A stretch of DNA of 64,000 nucleotides from Lantana camara (GCA_037501455.1 CM074861.1:96077001-96141000), one strand, 5' to 3'. Shown: positions 48,151 to 60,600, counted from the first letter of the stretch. The notes: a model not told the origin generated them from the sequence alone. A program made the numbers and translations.

Positions 48151-48641
48151 GGGTGTTCATATGCTTATATATTTTGATGGTTGCTAGAAGTAATTTAGAT
48201 TTCAAAGACTAATGTACGCCTACTGTGTGGTTTGAGTATCTTTTGCAAAGATCAATTAAGCTTGCAAATTAAATTGCTAATGCATGCCTACTGTGTATTT
48301 TTTTTAGTATCTTTTGCAAATTGCACTGCTAATGTATGCATGCTGCTGACATATGGCAAGTGCTTAGTCTATTTAGGTTTCTAATGAAACAAATTTTGAA
48401 GTACAAGTACTGATTATCAATGTATGGCAAAGGTTTATTACATCAGGCAAAATATTCTATTTGGATTCCATTGTATTTTAAAGCACTGTTGGTGGAAGCC
48501 AAAATCATTGAAGGTATTAGAGACAATACTTATAAATTTTGGTGATAAAATCTAATATTTATGGGTACCAAGGTTGCAACTTTTAGGTAGGTCAAAAAAC
48601 TAGCCGCAATATTCTCTTCGATATGGCAGTTGCAAACATTT
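48151..48641. other. MULE 3' untranslated region
   Basis: Downstream of the transposase stop. AT-rich, with repeated words such as CTAATGCATGCCTACTGTGT (near 48207 and 48277). No gene is seen. Confidence 0.45.
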
Positions 48642-48920
48642 AATTGAAAATTACATTTAACCTCCACTTTAAAATATATAATTACATTTAGCTACCGAGG
48701 ACAATATTGGAATTATAAAATTGACCGAGGTCAATAAGGGTATTTTCGGAATTTTACAAATTTTTTTGATGATGTCAGCAAATTTTTTACGGAACCCTAG
48801 AATTTTGGGGGTTAAGTGTAATTTTCTTTTTCCCGTGGGGCGGTATCTGTAATTGTATCTAAAAGTGGTATACGAACTGTAATTACCCCAACTAATTTGG
48901 GGGCTACGTGTAATTAACCC

Positions 48921-48926
<6 letters not shown>
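48642..48926. mobile_element. Probable MITE in the MULE 3' region
   Basis: The two ends are rough inverted copies rich in the word AATTACA: left AATTACATTTAACCTCC ... ATTACATTTAGCTACC, and, on the other strand, right AATTACACGTAGCCCCC ... AATTACAGTTCGTATACC. About 285 bp, no ORF of interest. The target duplication is not clear. Confidence 0.45.
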
Positions 48927-48955
<29 letters not shown>

Positions 48956-48957
<2 letters not shown>

Positions 48958-49765
48958 ATGGGTTCAGAATGTGAGGGTCCGAATCCGATCACTTTACAAT
49001 TTGTAATTGTGGAAAAAACCGCCGGAGATTCGCCGGAGATGAGAAAGGGGGTTCTACCTGTTGGGACAAGCACAATAAAAGTCAGAAGGCCAAGCTAGGG
49101 GAACTGGGGGTGATACCCAGTTTGGCTCTCCGACGCTCAAGTCAGTTCAAAGTATGAAGAAATGTAAGTTCAGTCACAGTTTCAGTGATGAAGAATGCTT
49201 ACCAGTGTAGAAGATGACTTTAGCTATTTATAGTTGAGGGTCAAGGGCCCTTTGGTCATTTGCCTCAAGTGGTCCTGGCCGAATGTTGCCCTAACACGTG
49301 GCGCCATGAGAGAGAAACCTAGGAGGAATCTTCTGCAAAAGTGGCTAAAAGTTGGTGCTGGCAACAGTGGCAGGTGCGCGGGCATGTACGATGTGTCAGA
49401 GAGCCATTTGGGTGGTTGGTAACGAGGGCTTATGAGCCCGCTCGTGACAACCAAGAGTATCGGAGGCCAAGATATCCGCTGAGGGGAATGAAGGCTCCAG
49501 TTCAAGTAACGAGCCAAAGGGGAGGCCACTCTGAGGGAGTGTGACGCTCGAAGAGGGCTCCCTTGGCATGTGGACGTGCCAATCATACAGTATGAATGGC
49601 GCTCGTGAGAGTGACAGCGCTCGTTGGGCTTAACTCATGAAGAAGGATTGCGCTCGTTGCGCTTAGCGCTCGTGCGCTGATGGGTGCAGCCATGGGGAAA
49701 CAGATGTCATCATCTTGGTGATGCCACGTGTCCTAACGTGGGACGATCGTATTTTGACCCCATCA
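48956..49765 (-). repeat. Element B 3' LTR
   Basis: 810 bp with a 7-bp terminal inverted repeat TGATGGG/CCCATCA. TATA box on the minus strand at 49225-49232. Four copies of GCGCTCGT lie in the 85 bp 49599-49677. Confidence 0.98.
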
Positions 49766-49782
49766 TTTTGCCCCCCAATTCT
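49766..49782 (-). promoter_or_regulatory. Element B polypurine tract
   Basis: The minus strand reads AGAATTGGGGGGCAAAA immediately before the 3' LTR. Confidence 0.85.
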
Positions 49783-49989
49783 GTAGTCCTTAGTGATAAG
49801 GACTGTAGAATTTTGACACGTTCAATCTTTCGCATGCAACGCTCGTATAGGACTTGGCGTGTTGAGCAATTTTTCCTCTGATTGTGCCATTAATGAGGTC
49901 CTTTCAACCGACCGCTCGTAATGCCTCTATACTGAGCGTTGTACTATCCTTGAGTATTCGAAACGTCAGAGCATTAAATGCGGGCGCGC

Positions 49990-50135
49990 GTGGGGCACGT
50001 GAGCATTGGGAAGCATGTGACAGTTACATAAAGTGGGCGGTTTCCTAGGCGGGAAATGATTACCATTTTGAATTCATTGCCGAAAAAGGTACCAACTCCC
50101 ATCCCTATAAGTACGGGATTCAGAAATCTTGCTAC
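49990..50135 (+). promoter_or_regulatory. Candidate promoter of the element B antisense ORF
   Basis: A G-box CACGTG (about 49996-50001) lies roughly 100 bp upstream of a TATA-like CTATAAGTA (about 50105-50113) on the plus strand, about 300 bp before the first Met of the aORF at 50407. It is oriented to transcribe the aORF, opposite to the LTR promoter. This is inference from position and motifs only. Confidence 0.45.
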
Positions 50136-50406
50136 TCTTTACGCATTCAGAACTCCCAAGCATCCTTTGCAAAAAGAATTCTCTCGCACACCAGTTCTTA
50201 GAGCATCTTCAACCTTTCTCCCAGATTTTCTCAGAAACCTTCAAGGTAAACTTCCAGCGTAATTTTCTAACTCTGCTAACTTTAGATTCAGACTTTAGAA
50301 TTTCATAACCCCTTAGATTTTTCTCCTTGAGGAAACCCTAATCTCTTTCCAAGAAAACCCCATTGTCTAACCGAGACTGAATTTCTCCCAAATCTCAGCT
50401 TCTGCC

Positions 50407-53260
50407 ATGGCTGACCAACATGTTGAGGAATTTGCCCGTGAAATCAATGAAATGGCCACTGAAAGTTCCTCTTCCCCCGATTCCCCTAGAGATGAGGAGT
50501 TGGGGGTGGCAGTGATGGCCATGGAGGATAGGAATCCGCGGAGTGGATCCTCTCTTTGAGGAGATGAATCTGGTAATGGAGGCAGAGAGGCAAGGGGTCA
50601 CTCTCCCCATAACTCAGAGTGCCACTCATCCCCACCGCCATACCGTGACGGTGGCCGTCGCGAACCCGCTTCCAGTGGCTGAAGCCATAACAGGGCCTTC
50701 AGAAAGAGCCCGTGATAAAGGAAAAAGCAAGAAATCCCACAAATCCAAAGGGCTTAACGAGGGTGAAGGATCAGGTTACCAGGCTACCGAGCGCACGCCC
50801 GATGAGACTCCCAGCACAGTTACCGTGGGGGAAGTGAAAACGATGATGGCGCCCATTTACTGGGACGAGCGATATACGTGGAGAATCCCAGAAAACCACG
50901 AGCGTGCTAATAATCCGCCTCCTGGGGAAATGGCTGTATACGTGGACACAGTGAGTTCAGGTGGCTTGAGGTTCCCTATCTCGATCTCGATGGCTCACTT
51001 GTTGAATGATATGGGCCTCTGTCCATCACAAATCGTGCCCAACGGCTTGGCTCTATTAACCTGCTTTGTGATTCTGATGAGGAGCATGGGTTACGAGCCC
51101 TTCTTGCGGAACTTCAACGCCCTCTTTCAAGTGGTCAGCTCCTCTCGTTCATCTCCCGAGGCCGGTTTTTACTATGTTCAGGCGAAGGCACATATGAAAC
51201 TGATCAACTCGCCCTCGAGCACTTATGGCCCCGATTGGAAGGAGAAGTTTATCTTCGTCAAGGCTCCAACAGAGGAGGGCTTTGGGGTGCCCACGCAATG
51301 GGGCTCGTTTGCAAAGAGCCGCTTGCCACCCGTACTCCCCAAAGATTGGGCCAAGAGCCTGGCAGCAACCCTGAGGGACGAGGGCCACCTTATTCAAGCG
51401 AAAGATTGGATAGACGATGCGGAACTCATGTTCCTGTGTGGTCTTTCCGACGACCCTCATTACCTTGACAACCCTCCGGCTCGTGACATAGAGAGAGATG
51501 GTTAGATTCTTAGGGCACTAACTTTAGATAGGAATGAATACTAACTGCTTTTCTGTACTTGTAACTTGCAATCTGAGTAGATGGTTTGAGGATTTCTAAC
51601 TCTCGAAATTTCCATTCTTGCAGGAGTTGCTATATTAGAGATGGCTGGAGGAATCAGACAAGCCGCTCGTTTTGCCCACGCCAACAGGAATCAAGCCCAG
51701 CCAGGGGATCAACAGCGCGAGCAACAGCGCCCTCGCAATCGGAGCAATCGCGGAGACGCTCGTAGCAGCAGTCAGGGCGCCAGTTCGAGCGCTAATCCAG
51801 AGGTTCAACCCCCCTCGTGGCCGGGGGGAGAGTAGACTAGCCAACAGAGAGACCAGGAGGCGATTGGCTACAGAACGAGCGGGAGACGTTCAACCCCCTC
51901 TGGCCACAGAACAAACGAGGCCAATAACCACCCTAGCAATAACCGAGGCCCCTCCGAGCGCCAGCAGACCTTCCCGCAAGAGGAAGAGGATGCCCGATTC
52001 AGCGGCAATCAAGGGCAAAGGCAAACAAGTAGTCGAGGGCCCCAGGGGCGAGGGGGAAACTTCCTCTTCAGAGGAGGAACATATATGGGAGTTCCCCCGA
52101 CGAGGGGACAAGGACTACATAGGTGCCCCCGACGGTGGGCCAGTTCTGCTGAGGCCTGGCACGCTCGCCCAAGCTGTCACCGAGAATCTATACAACAAGG
52201 CCCAGTTCTCGGCGGACCACCGTCATCTCTTCAATGAGCCTGTGGAGAAGGTGACTTATGACGCGGCCCACGCTCTAATCTCCGTAAGTCTTCACTCCTA
52301 GCTTTCTTTGCTAATTTCTGTAAGTTAGCATTTTTTTGGCTAACACTTCCCTTTCCTCCAACTTATGCAGCAAGTTCTTCCCCGGCTCCGAAATGTGCAA
52401 ATGCGAGCCTCCATCTACGCTGACCGCAAAGCCAAATATAAGAAGATGGCTCGTTCCAACGATCCGGCTCAGATTCAAGCGGAGCTGGACGCTGAGATTG
52501 CAAAGTATGAATCCCTCAAGGATTTGTACAACAAAACGGAGGAAGAGCTGGGAAAGCTGAGGGAGGATTTCCAGGTGGTGGAGAGCGCTCGAAGCGGCTT
52601 GAGCGACCAGTTGGCCCAGGCTAACGAGCGCTGCAAGAAGGCAGAGACAGAGCGGGAAAGCTGGAAGACGAGGGCTCTGGAGGCCGAGAGAAAATTCAAC
52701 GACGCCGTGAGCGAGTGGCCTCGGAGTCTGGAGCGTGCGAACAAGGAGGCCCTTATCAAATTCTGCCATTCAAAGGCCTTTAACTTCGCAGCCTCGTTGC
52801 GCTGCTTGGATGAGGCCCAGAATGCCTTCAACTTGGCAGTGGAGCAGGGCATCCACAAGGGGCTAACGGACCCGGCCATGAAGGGAGCCGAGGGCACCGG
52901 GCTCATGTTCAACGAGTGTTGTGAGGAAGTGGATGAGGACCCCAACGACCCCGCGGACGCCATTGCTGAGATGGAGTACGCCTTCTTGGTTAAGCTGATC
53001 CAGGATGAGTACACGGACGCTCATCAGGAAGGGGGTGCGCTCAATCCGCTCAAAATGACGACCCTGAAGATGAGCCTCAAGCGCCTATCTTGGAGGAGGC
53101 CCCTGTCCCAGATGCCGAGGGTGCTAACGTCCCCGCTCCTGCTGCCAATGAGCCCGGCGATCCCCAAGCCCAACTGCAAGAGCCTGAGGGCCCAGTCCAT
53201 GGTCCCGTGGCTCAGAATATACTGGTGATCGTCGATGAAGACATTGCTCCAGCCGCCTGA
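50407..53260 (+). pseudogene. Element B additional ORF (aORF): PF04195-like domain plus coiled coil, three exons
   Basis: Exon 1 (50407-51500) starts MADQHVEEFAREINEMA and contains the segment SSGGLRFPISISMAHLLNDM with GLCPSQIVPNGLALLTCFVI, which resembles the 'putative gypsy type transposon' domain (PF04195). Intron 1 (51501-51623) and intron 2 (52284-52370) have GT-AG ends and join in phase. Exon 2 is basic with a nuclear-signal-like SRPSRKRKRMPDS and an acidic patch. Exon 3 has a long coiled coil (about 52470-52750), then AFNLAVEQGI, EMEYAFLVKLIQDEY and an acidic Pro/Ala tail. Frame changes are suspected near 50535, 51800 (G/C runs) and 53040. The function is unknown; it runs convergent to gag-pol. 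Extra ORFs in Tat elements are known, so the layout is not new, but the role is. Confidence 0.75.
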
Positions 53261-53539
53261 AACTTTTCTCTGTATTTTCCTGTTTTAATGCCTTTTTTCC
53301 CTTCTTTTGAAACAATGTTCAGTGGCCTTTGAGCCCTTATCTTGTAATGTTTCTTGCAGTGAATATACATCCCATTTTTCATGGCTTTGTTCTTTTGTTT
53401 ATTTATGAATCAGAACTCATACTTAGAGCTTGCTGGAACAAATCTTGTAATAATAAGACTGTGTGTAGCATACTCTGTGGATGTTTTATTTCTCTGATGA
53501 GCCTTTATGACTTTGAGAAATTTTGTTAACTTCTGTAAA
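53261..53539. other. Downstream flank of the element B aORF
   Basis: T-rich sequence after the aORF stop, probably its 3' untranslated region. A short open frame (53329-53529) has no recognised domain. Confidence 0.4.
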
Positions 53540-54085
53540 TCTTTGAAAATTTGTCTAAGTCTTGAGCGATCGTGAGGGTCTTATTGTGAGATTGCCCCCC
53601 CACTCAAGACTTGTATAAATTTTTGCCTTTGTCATAAGCCTTGAAAATTTGTCTAAGTCTTGAGTGATCGTGAGGGTCTTATTGTGAAATTGCCCCCCAC
53701 TCAAGACTTGTATAAATTTTGTTTTTGTCATAAGTCTTGAAAATTTGTCTAAGTCTTTGAGCGATCGTGAGGGTCTTACAGTGAGATTGCCCCCCATTCA
53801 AGACTTGTATAAATTTTGTTTTTGCTCTTAAAAATTCGGCTGAGTCTTGAGTATATACGAGGGTCTTATGGAGAGGCTGCCCTCGTTCAAGGCTCGTGCG
53901 ATTTCTTCTTAACTTAGGGGGAATTTTGCTAAGTCTTGAGTATTTGCAAGGGTCTTACTGAGTGGTTGCCCTCGTTCATGACTTGTGACATTCCTTCCGC
54001 CCTTGGGGGATTTTGCTAAGTCTTGAGTGTGTGCGAGGGTCTTACTGAGTGGTTGCCCTCGTTCAAGACTTGTGCAATACCTTCT
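53540..54085 (-). repeat. Tandem repeat array 1 in element B (about six copies of ~95-105 bp)
   Basis: Units share the words CTAAGTCTTGAG, GAGGGTCTTA and CAAGACTTGT. The first three units (about 53543, 53639, 53738) are close copies; the next three are diverged, with CCCTCGTTCAAGAC replacing CCCCCCACTCAAGAC. It lies between aORF and pol, i.e. in the 3' untranslated region of the genomic transcript. Confidence 0.85.
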
Positions 54086-54124
54086 TGATTCTGAGGCCAT
54101 CGTTCGAGCGCTCTGGCTCTTGTC

Positions 54125-54340
54125 GTATTTCTGGCTCTGCAGGAAATCCCGTTTTCGAGCGCAAGGCGTTATAAGAAACGGCCAAGGCCTACTAGGATTT
54201 GCTCTTGTAGGAGATCCCGTTTTCGAGCGCAAGGCGTTTTAAGAAACGGCCAAGGCCTACTAGGACTTTCTCTGTAGGAGATCCCGTTTTCGAGCGCAAG
54301 GCGTTTTAAGAAACAGCCAAGGCCTACTAGGATTTTCTTC
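54125..54340 (-). repeat. Tandem repeat array 2 in element B (three copies of ~70 bp)
   Basis: Three units contain ATCCCGTTTTCGAGCGCAAG, then AAGAAACGGCCAAGGCCTAC. Units 2 and 3 are nearly identical; unit 1 is slightly diverged. It carries the CGAGC word typical of the element. Confidence 0.85.
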
Positions 54341-54640
54341 ATAATCTTTTTCCAATTCGCCTAATTGGTTGTGAGCGTAACCAGTCTATCCTTATGAGGA
54401 CGTCCCCCCATGTGGAGTAGAGTGCTGGCAAGCGTAACCCATACGAGATAACAGCATACATATTGGAATGGGTTGCCAACCACGCTCGCAAAGACGAGGG
54501 ACGTGGGACTTATCCATTCAAGCAACCAAAGAAACAGGAGTATTAGAGAAATTAAAAAGATTATGTTACCGTTTACTTGTGATTGGAAGTGCATAGAACC
54601 CGTCAAAGAGGGTTGTTACCTCAGGGTTTGCAAAGAGCTT
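54341..54640. other. Element B 3' untranslated segment before the pol stop
   Basis: About 300 bp with no gene; small frames here show no known domain. Confidence 0.4.
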
Positions 54641-57600
54641 TTAAACATAAAACCGCCGTAGGTTACATGCGTTCCAAGGGCGAGGCAAGCGCTCACCTTG
54701 AAGTGTCTCCAGGGTGTAAGTGTTGTTAGCTCTGAGTTGTGCGACCTTGAATGGGCCTTCCCAATTGGGGTCCAATTTCCCCACGTGTCTGGACACTTCC
54801 ACTTTCTTCAAAACCAAGTCTCCCAACTGGAAAGTTCTTTCCCTCACACGCTTGTTGTACTGTTGGGCCACGGAGGCTTTATAATGGTGGATCTTAACCC
54901 AGGCTCTGTCTCTCCTTTCGTCCAGCAAGTCCAACTCCAAGCTCCTGTTGTCATCGTTAAGCTGAGGCTCGAAATAGCCGACACGAGCGGACTCATTTAC
55001 TATCTCCGCTGGTATCATCGCTTCTGATCCATAAACGAGCGCGTAAGGTGTTTCTCCAGTGGCCGCTCGTGGGGTGGTGCGATAAGCCCAAAGCGCTCCT
55101 TGCAGTTCCTCAGCCCATTCACTTTTCTTGCTCTCAAGCATGGTTTTCAGATGTTGCAAGATAATCCTATTGGTAACTTCTGCTTGCCCATTGGCTTGAG
55201 GGTGTCCTACAGAGGTAAATCGCTGCTCGATTCCCAACTCAGAGCACCATTCTCGTGTGTCGGCTGCTATGAACTGGGATCCGTTGTCAGAGATAAGCAC
55301 CCTCGGGATGCCGTACCTGCAAATGATGTTTTTCCAAATGAAGTCCCTCACAACCCTGAAAGTGGTTTTTGCAACAGCTTCGGCCTCGGCCCACTTGGTG
55401 AAGTAGTCGACGGCTAAAATGACAAACTTCTTTTGTCCCGCAGCCATGGGCAAGGGGCCCACGATGTCTATTCCCCACTGGTCAAAAGGCCAAGAGACGT
55501 CTATTGGGATCATCTGCGCGGCTGGCAATTGAGGGAGATTTGAATGAAATTGGCATTTGGGGCACTTCCTCGAAAATTCAATGGCATCTTGGAGAACTGT
55601 AGGCCAATAAAACCCGCTTCTCAGAACCTTCTTTGCCAGGATACGCCCTCCGGAATGATTCCCACAGCTTCCATTGTGGATGAGTTCGAGCGTCTCCTTC
55701 GCTTGTGAGGGCCTCAGGCATCTCATTGGGGGTCCTTGAAATGATTTCTTGAACAACCTCCCCTCGGGATCCAAAGCGAAACGAGGGGCCTTACTTCGGA
55801 CTTTCCTAGCTTCCACCTTGTCAGTGGGAGGAATTCCATCCCTAAGGAAAATGACGATGTCGTCAAGCCAACAGGGCTCGTTTGGATCAATCATGGCGAT
55901 TATCTCGGTGGCGACCCTCTCCTTGATCAAAGGTTCCTCAGTTCTAAGGAACGTAACAGAACGTTCAGAAGTGCCCTCTAAAGCTGATGCAAACTTTGAC
56001 AGAGCGTCCGCACGCTCGTTTTCTCCTCGGGGTACTTGAAGTAGATGAAATTCCTTGAACTTCCCAATGATTTCTCTAGCTTTACTTAAGTACTGTACCA
56101 TGGTGGTTTCTCGAGCCTCATAAGTTCCTTCAATCTGACTCGCAATTAACTGTGAATCCACATAAGCGGTGATTCTGGAGGCCCCATTCTGAAAAGCAAT
56201 ATTCAATCCTTGCACGAGGGCTTCATATTCTGCTTCGTTATTAGTGACTTGGAAATCCAGCTTGATTGCAAAGTCCAGCTCAATCCCCTCGGGGTTTCTG
56301 AGGGCCACTCCTACTTCTCCCCCTTGAGAGGTTGAGGAACCATCTGTGTGCAGTACCCATAACCCCTCATTCTCCGCAACGGTGGGCTCTAAACCAAAGC
56401 GTTCAACCAACAAATCCGCTACAACCTGAGCCTGTATCGCGGTCCTGGGCTCGAAGCATAGGTCAAACTGGCTCAATTCGATGGCCCATTTGATTAATCT
56501 ACCAGATACGTCTGGCTTGGACAGCACTTGCTTCAAGGGTTGGTCGGTGATGACTGTTATGGAGTGCGCTTGAAAGTAAGGCCTCAGCCTTCTCGAGGCG
56601 TTGATGAGTGCTAACGCGAATTTCTCAATCTCCAGATACTTCTTCTCGGCTCCTTGCAATGTTTTACTCAGATAATAGACAGGTAAGTGTTTCCGCTCCC
56701 GTACAGCGATCAGAACCGCGCTTGTGGCTTCGGAAGAAACGGAAAGATACATAAATAATCTCTCACCTTCGACGGGCTTAGTCAGCAGTGGTGCGCTCGA
56801 TAAGTAAGCCTTCATATCTTGCAGCGCCCTTTCGCACTCTTCTGTCCAAGCAAAGTTACGTGCGTTCCTCAAAATTTTGAAGAAGAGAAGGTTCCTGTCC
56901 GCCGAGCGCGAAATAAACCTGTTCAACGAGATGATTTTTCCTACTAGGACTTGCACTTCCCGCAAATTTCGAGGGGAGGGGATTTCCAATATGGCCTTGA
57001 TCTTCTCCGGATTGGCCTCAATTCCCCTCTGACTGACCATGTACCCTAAGAACTTTCCCCCTTGCACTCCAAAGGTACACTTCGAAGGGTTCAACTTCAT
57101 CCCATACTGACGCAGGATTGAAAAAGTGCGCTTGAGATCTTCCAAGTGGGAGTCCTGGCGCTCGCTTTTGACAATCATATCATCCACGTAAACCTCCATG
57201 GACCTTCCAATTTCTTTTTCAAACATCCTGTTGACGAGCCGCTGATACGTAGCTCCGGCGTTCTTGAGTCCGAAAGGCATGACTAAGAAGCAATATACCC
57301 CCAGATGGACAACAAAAGAGGTTTTGGGGCGGTCTTCCGGGGCCATAAAGATCTGATAATATCCCTGGAAAGCGTCCATCATGCTCATGAGCTCGCAGCC
57401 AGCGGTCGAATCCACCAATTGGTCTATCCGAGGCAGCGGGTAATGATCTTTAGGGCAAGCCTTGTTGAGATCAGTGAAATAGTTACACATACGCCATTTA
57501 TTCGCGCTCTTGGGCACCAAGACGACGTTACACAACCATTCCGGATACAAGATGGGCTCGATATACTGAGCCTCTAGGAGTTTATTAACTTCCTCTTCAA

Positions 57601-60600
57601 TGACTTTCTTTCGAAAACCATGTACGTCCCGCTTTTTCTGCTTGATGGGTTTGAAAGAGGGATCCACATTAAGCCTATGGACAATGACGCTCGGGTCGAT
57701 CCCTGTGAGGTCGGAGGCTTTCCATGCAAATACATCACTGTTTTCCCTGAGGAAGTCAATCATCATAATCTGAGAAGGCCCCGAGAGGTTAGATCCTATC
57801 TGAGTAGTCTTATCCTTATTTCCGGGTTCCAGCTCAATGGTAAGGAACTTCTCCGAGGGTTCGATCCTTATCTCAGGGCGAGGAAGTTCGAGCGCCCTTT
57901 TCTTTCCTGTCAAGCGATCACCGAGCGCGGGTTCGCCCTCTACGGGCTCGTCTCCTTCCGAGGACGATCCACCAACGGTCCCTGGTGGAGCATTCTCGAG
58001 GGGGTTCTCCACGTTATCTCCCTTCTTCTTCTTGTTCTTCTTTTTGTTCAATTTCGCCCTTTTCCGTGTTGGGCTGTCCTCGTCCAGATTGGGGAAATCC
58101 ACTGACTTCTTGGTGGACCCAATTTGGAAGGTTTTCTCCACTTTAGGCTTTCTGAGGGACAGCATGTAACATTCCCAAGCCTCTTGTACATTGCACAGTA
58201 CTTCTCCCACACCCTCGGGGGTGGGGAATTTAATCTTCTGGTGGTAGGTGGAGATGATAGCTTTGAAGTCCACGAGGGCGGGGCGCCCAATTATGATGTT
58301 ATAAGGGATGTCAATCTCCACCACCGCGTATGTTACCAAGAGTGTCTTGCGCTGAGGGGCTCGGCCGAATGAAGTAGCTAAGCGAATTTGCCCTCGTGGG
58401 ACAACTTCCGAGCCTCCAAAGCCAATGAGGGCCGTTTTGAGAGGCTCGAGCGGAAGGTCAGCCTTCATCTTTAAAAACGTAGAATAAGGCAAAACATTAA
58501 CGGAGCTACCACTATCCACCAACACCCTTTTTACAACGTGATTATGAACATCTACACTAACCACCATGGGGCAATCAGAGGTTATACCCTCCCCACGGGG
58601 TGTTACAATGTGTTCTAAATCCCTATCATCGAAGCCTATTACATCATTCTCTCTTGACCGCTGAGCGCTTGGACTCTGGATGGCATAGATGGGTTTAGGC
58701 ATTGCTGGGCGTTGGTTGTAGCTCCGGACATACCTCCGTCGGGAGGCGTTGGAATCCCCTCCTGACGAGCCTCCTGCAATCATATTTATGACTGCGAAAG
58801 GTTCGTTTTCTTGCTTAGGGGCTTTTCCTTTATTGCCCCGGCGGCTGCTGCTTTCAGGGGGTCCCCTACCCCTTGGGCTCTTTGACCGGGACGGACTCCT
58901 CTTCCTTCCTCCAGCGCGCTCGTTACAGCGTTCATCGTAACGCTCGAGCACCCGGACGAATTCCTTCAGGTGGCCCCCTGCGACGAGCCTCTGAATCTCA
59001 GCTTCCAACTGGCGGCACTCATCCGTGTCGTGCCCCCTCTGCTTGTGGAATGCGCAGTATTTGTTCGAACGCCTGAGCGAGTCTGTTTCCCTCATCTTGA
59101 TGGGTCTCTTAAAGAGCTTCTTATCGGAGAGGTTGTAGACTTCTGAATTCGGCCTGGTGAGCGGGATTCGCTCGAATCGACGAGGGGGTGGTGGCGACCT
59201 TCTGCGCTCTTGAGGGCACTCCTTCTTGATGGCCACGTCCCGTCCCCGCTCGTGATGGGGTCGCTCGTTCCTGGCCGGACTGTGATGCCGGGGACCATTC
59301 GTCCCATACATGTCTTCGAGCGTGAAGAACGGCTCGGCAACCACTCTCAAGGCCATGAGGGTCCCTGGCCTCTTTTTCACAATGGCGTCGGCAAATTTCT
59401 TGCTCACATACTGCTTGTGATCCACAGCCTGAAAGAGCACTGGGATCAAAAAATCCATAGAAGGCCTCTCCACCTGAAGGATCTCCTTGTTGAAGCGGGC
59501 GAAGAACGAGCGCAGAGATTCGCTCTTGCCTTGCACCACGTTGTACAGGGCAGTAGGTGCGGTGACCGGCGCTTTCAAAGAATTGAAGTGGTTGAGGAAA
59601 GCATGAGCCATCTCTTCATATGAGTGAATCGAGTGCGGCGGCAGTCGTTTGTACCACTCCTAAGCCATTCCTACCAAGGAAGTGACGAAGACTTTCGCCC
59701 AATAGTTGCTGGAATGCTCGTAAAGGTGCATAAGATGCAAAAAATGATCCAAGTGTTCAGCTGGATCAGTTGTCCCGTCGTAACGGTTGATGGAAGTGGG
59801 GATTTTGGCCATGCCTGCTTGGGCCATCAGAACTTCTTCCACGAGGGGTGAACCCCTCGCCAACGGGTGGTACTCATACGTGCCGAAGTTTTCCTCCGGC
59901 TCCTTGCGGTGGGGGACCTTTGGTGGAGGGTCCTTGGTACGGGTGCTTCTGGCGTCAACCCGTTCATCCCGACTAGGGGAGATCTGAGTTGAACGCCCTC
60001 GTGAGAGCTGTCCCACAATATCCTTTAAACCCTGCAGCTGGTCTTGCACAGCCGCGAGGATGTCAGGATTCACATCTCCGTGTCTGTCCCCTTGTCTGGG
60101 GGCTCGTGACCCCCTCCTGGAGGCATGAGAGTCCCCTTCATTCTCGTTCACTCGTTCTGTGGGCTCCTTATTCCTGCCCATGGAGGGACGCTCGTTGCCC
60201 TCCTGCTGGGGCACTTCTCTGGCTGGTGGTAGTGGCGGTTGTGCCCTCAGGACAGCCTGGACTTCTCTGAGGGGAAAGTTTTGTTGTCCGCCCAAAGGGG
60301 CTGCAACTTGAGTGGCCTGCCCAGAGGGAAAGTACATGGAATGGAACCTTTCCCATGCCCCCTGAGCCGCCTGAACCTCACACTGGGCATAGAGAGCCCT
60401 CAACTGTTGGGTGGTCAGTGGAGGTAACTCCACTCCTTCAATCTCCCTGGGGACCACCACCGGGAGCTGGATCTGACCAGCATGATACGGCTGGACCGGC
60501 GGCATCATAACGGCCGGAGTGAGGGTATATCCGGGTGGGGGCATCATGTAACCCTGCAATCCGGGATTCACCTGGGGATGGAACCACGGGTTCTGAGCAG

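Noticed and set aside
50407..53260. The element B aORF as a trapped host gene unrelated to the element
   Set aside because: Element A carries a homologous unit at the same position and orientation, so it belongs to the lineage, whatever its first origin.
53555..53797. Minus-strand 80-codon ORF over tandem array 1
   Set aside because: It only translates the ~100-bp repeat unit; no other support for a protein.
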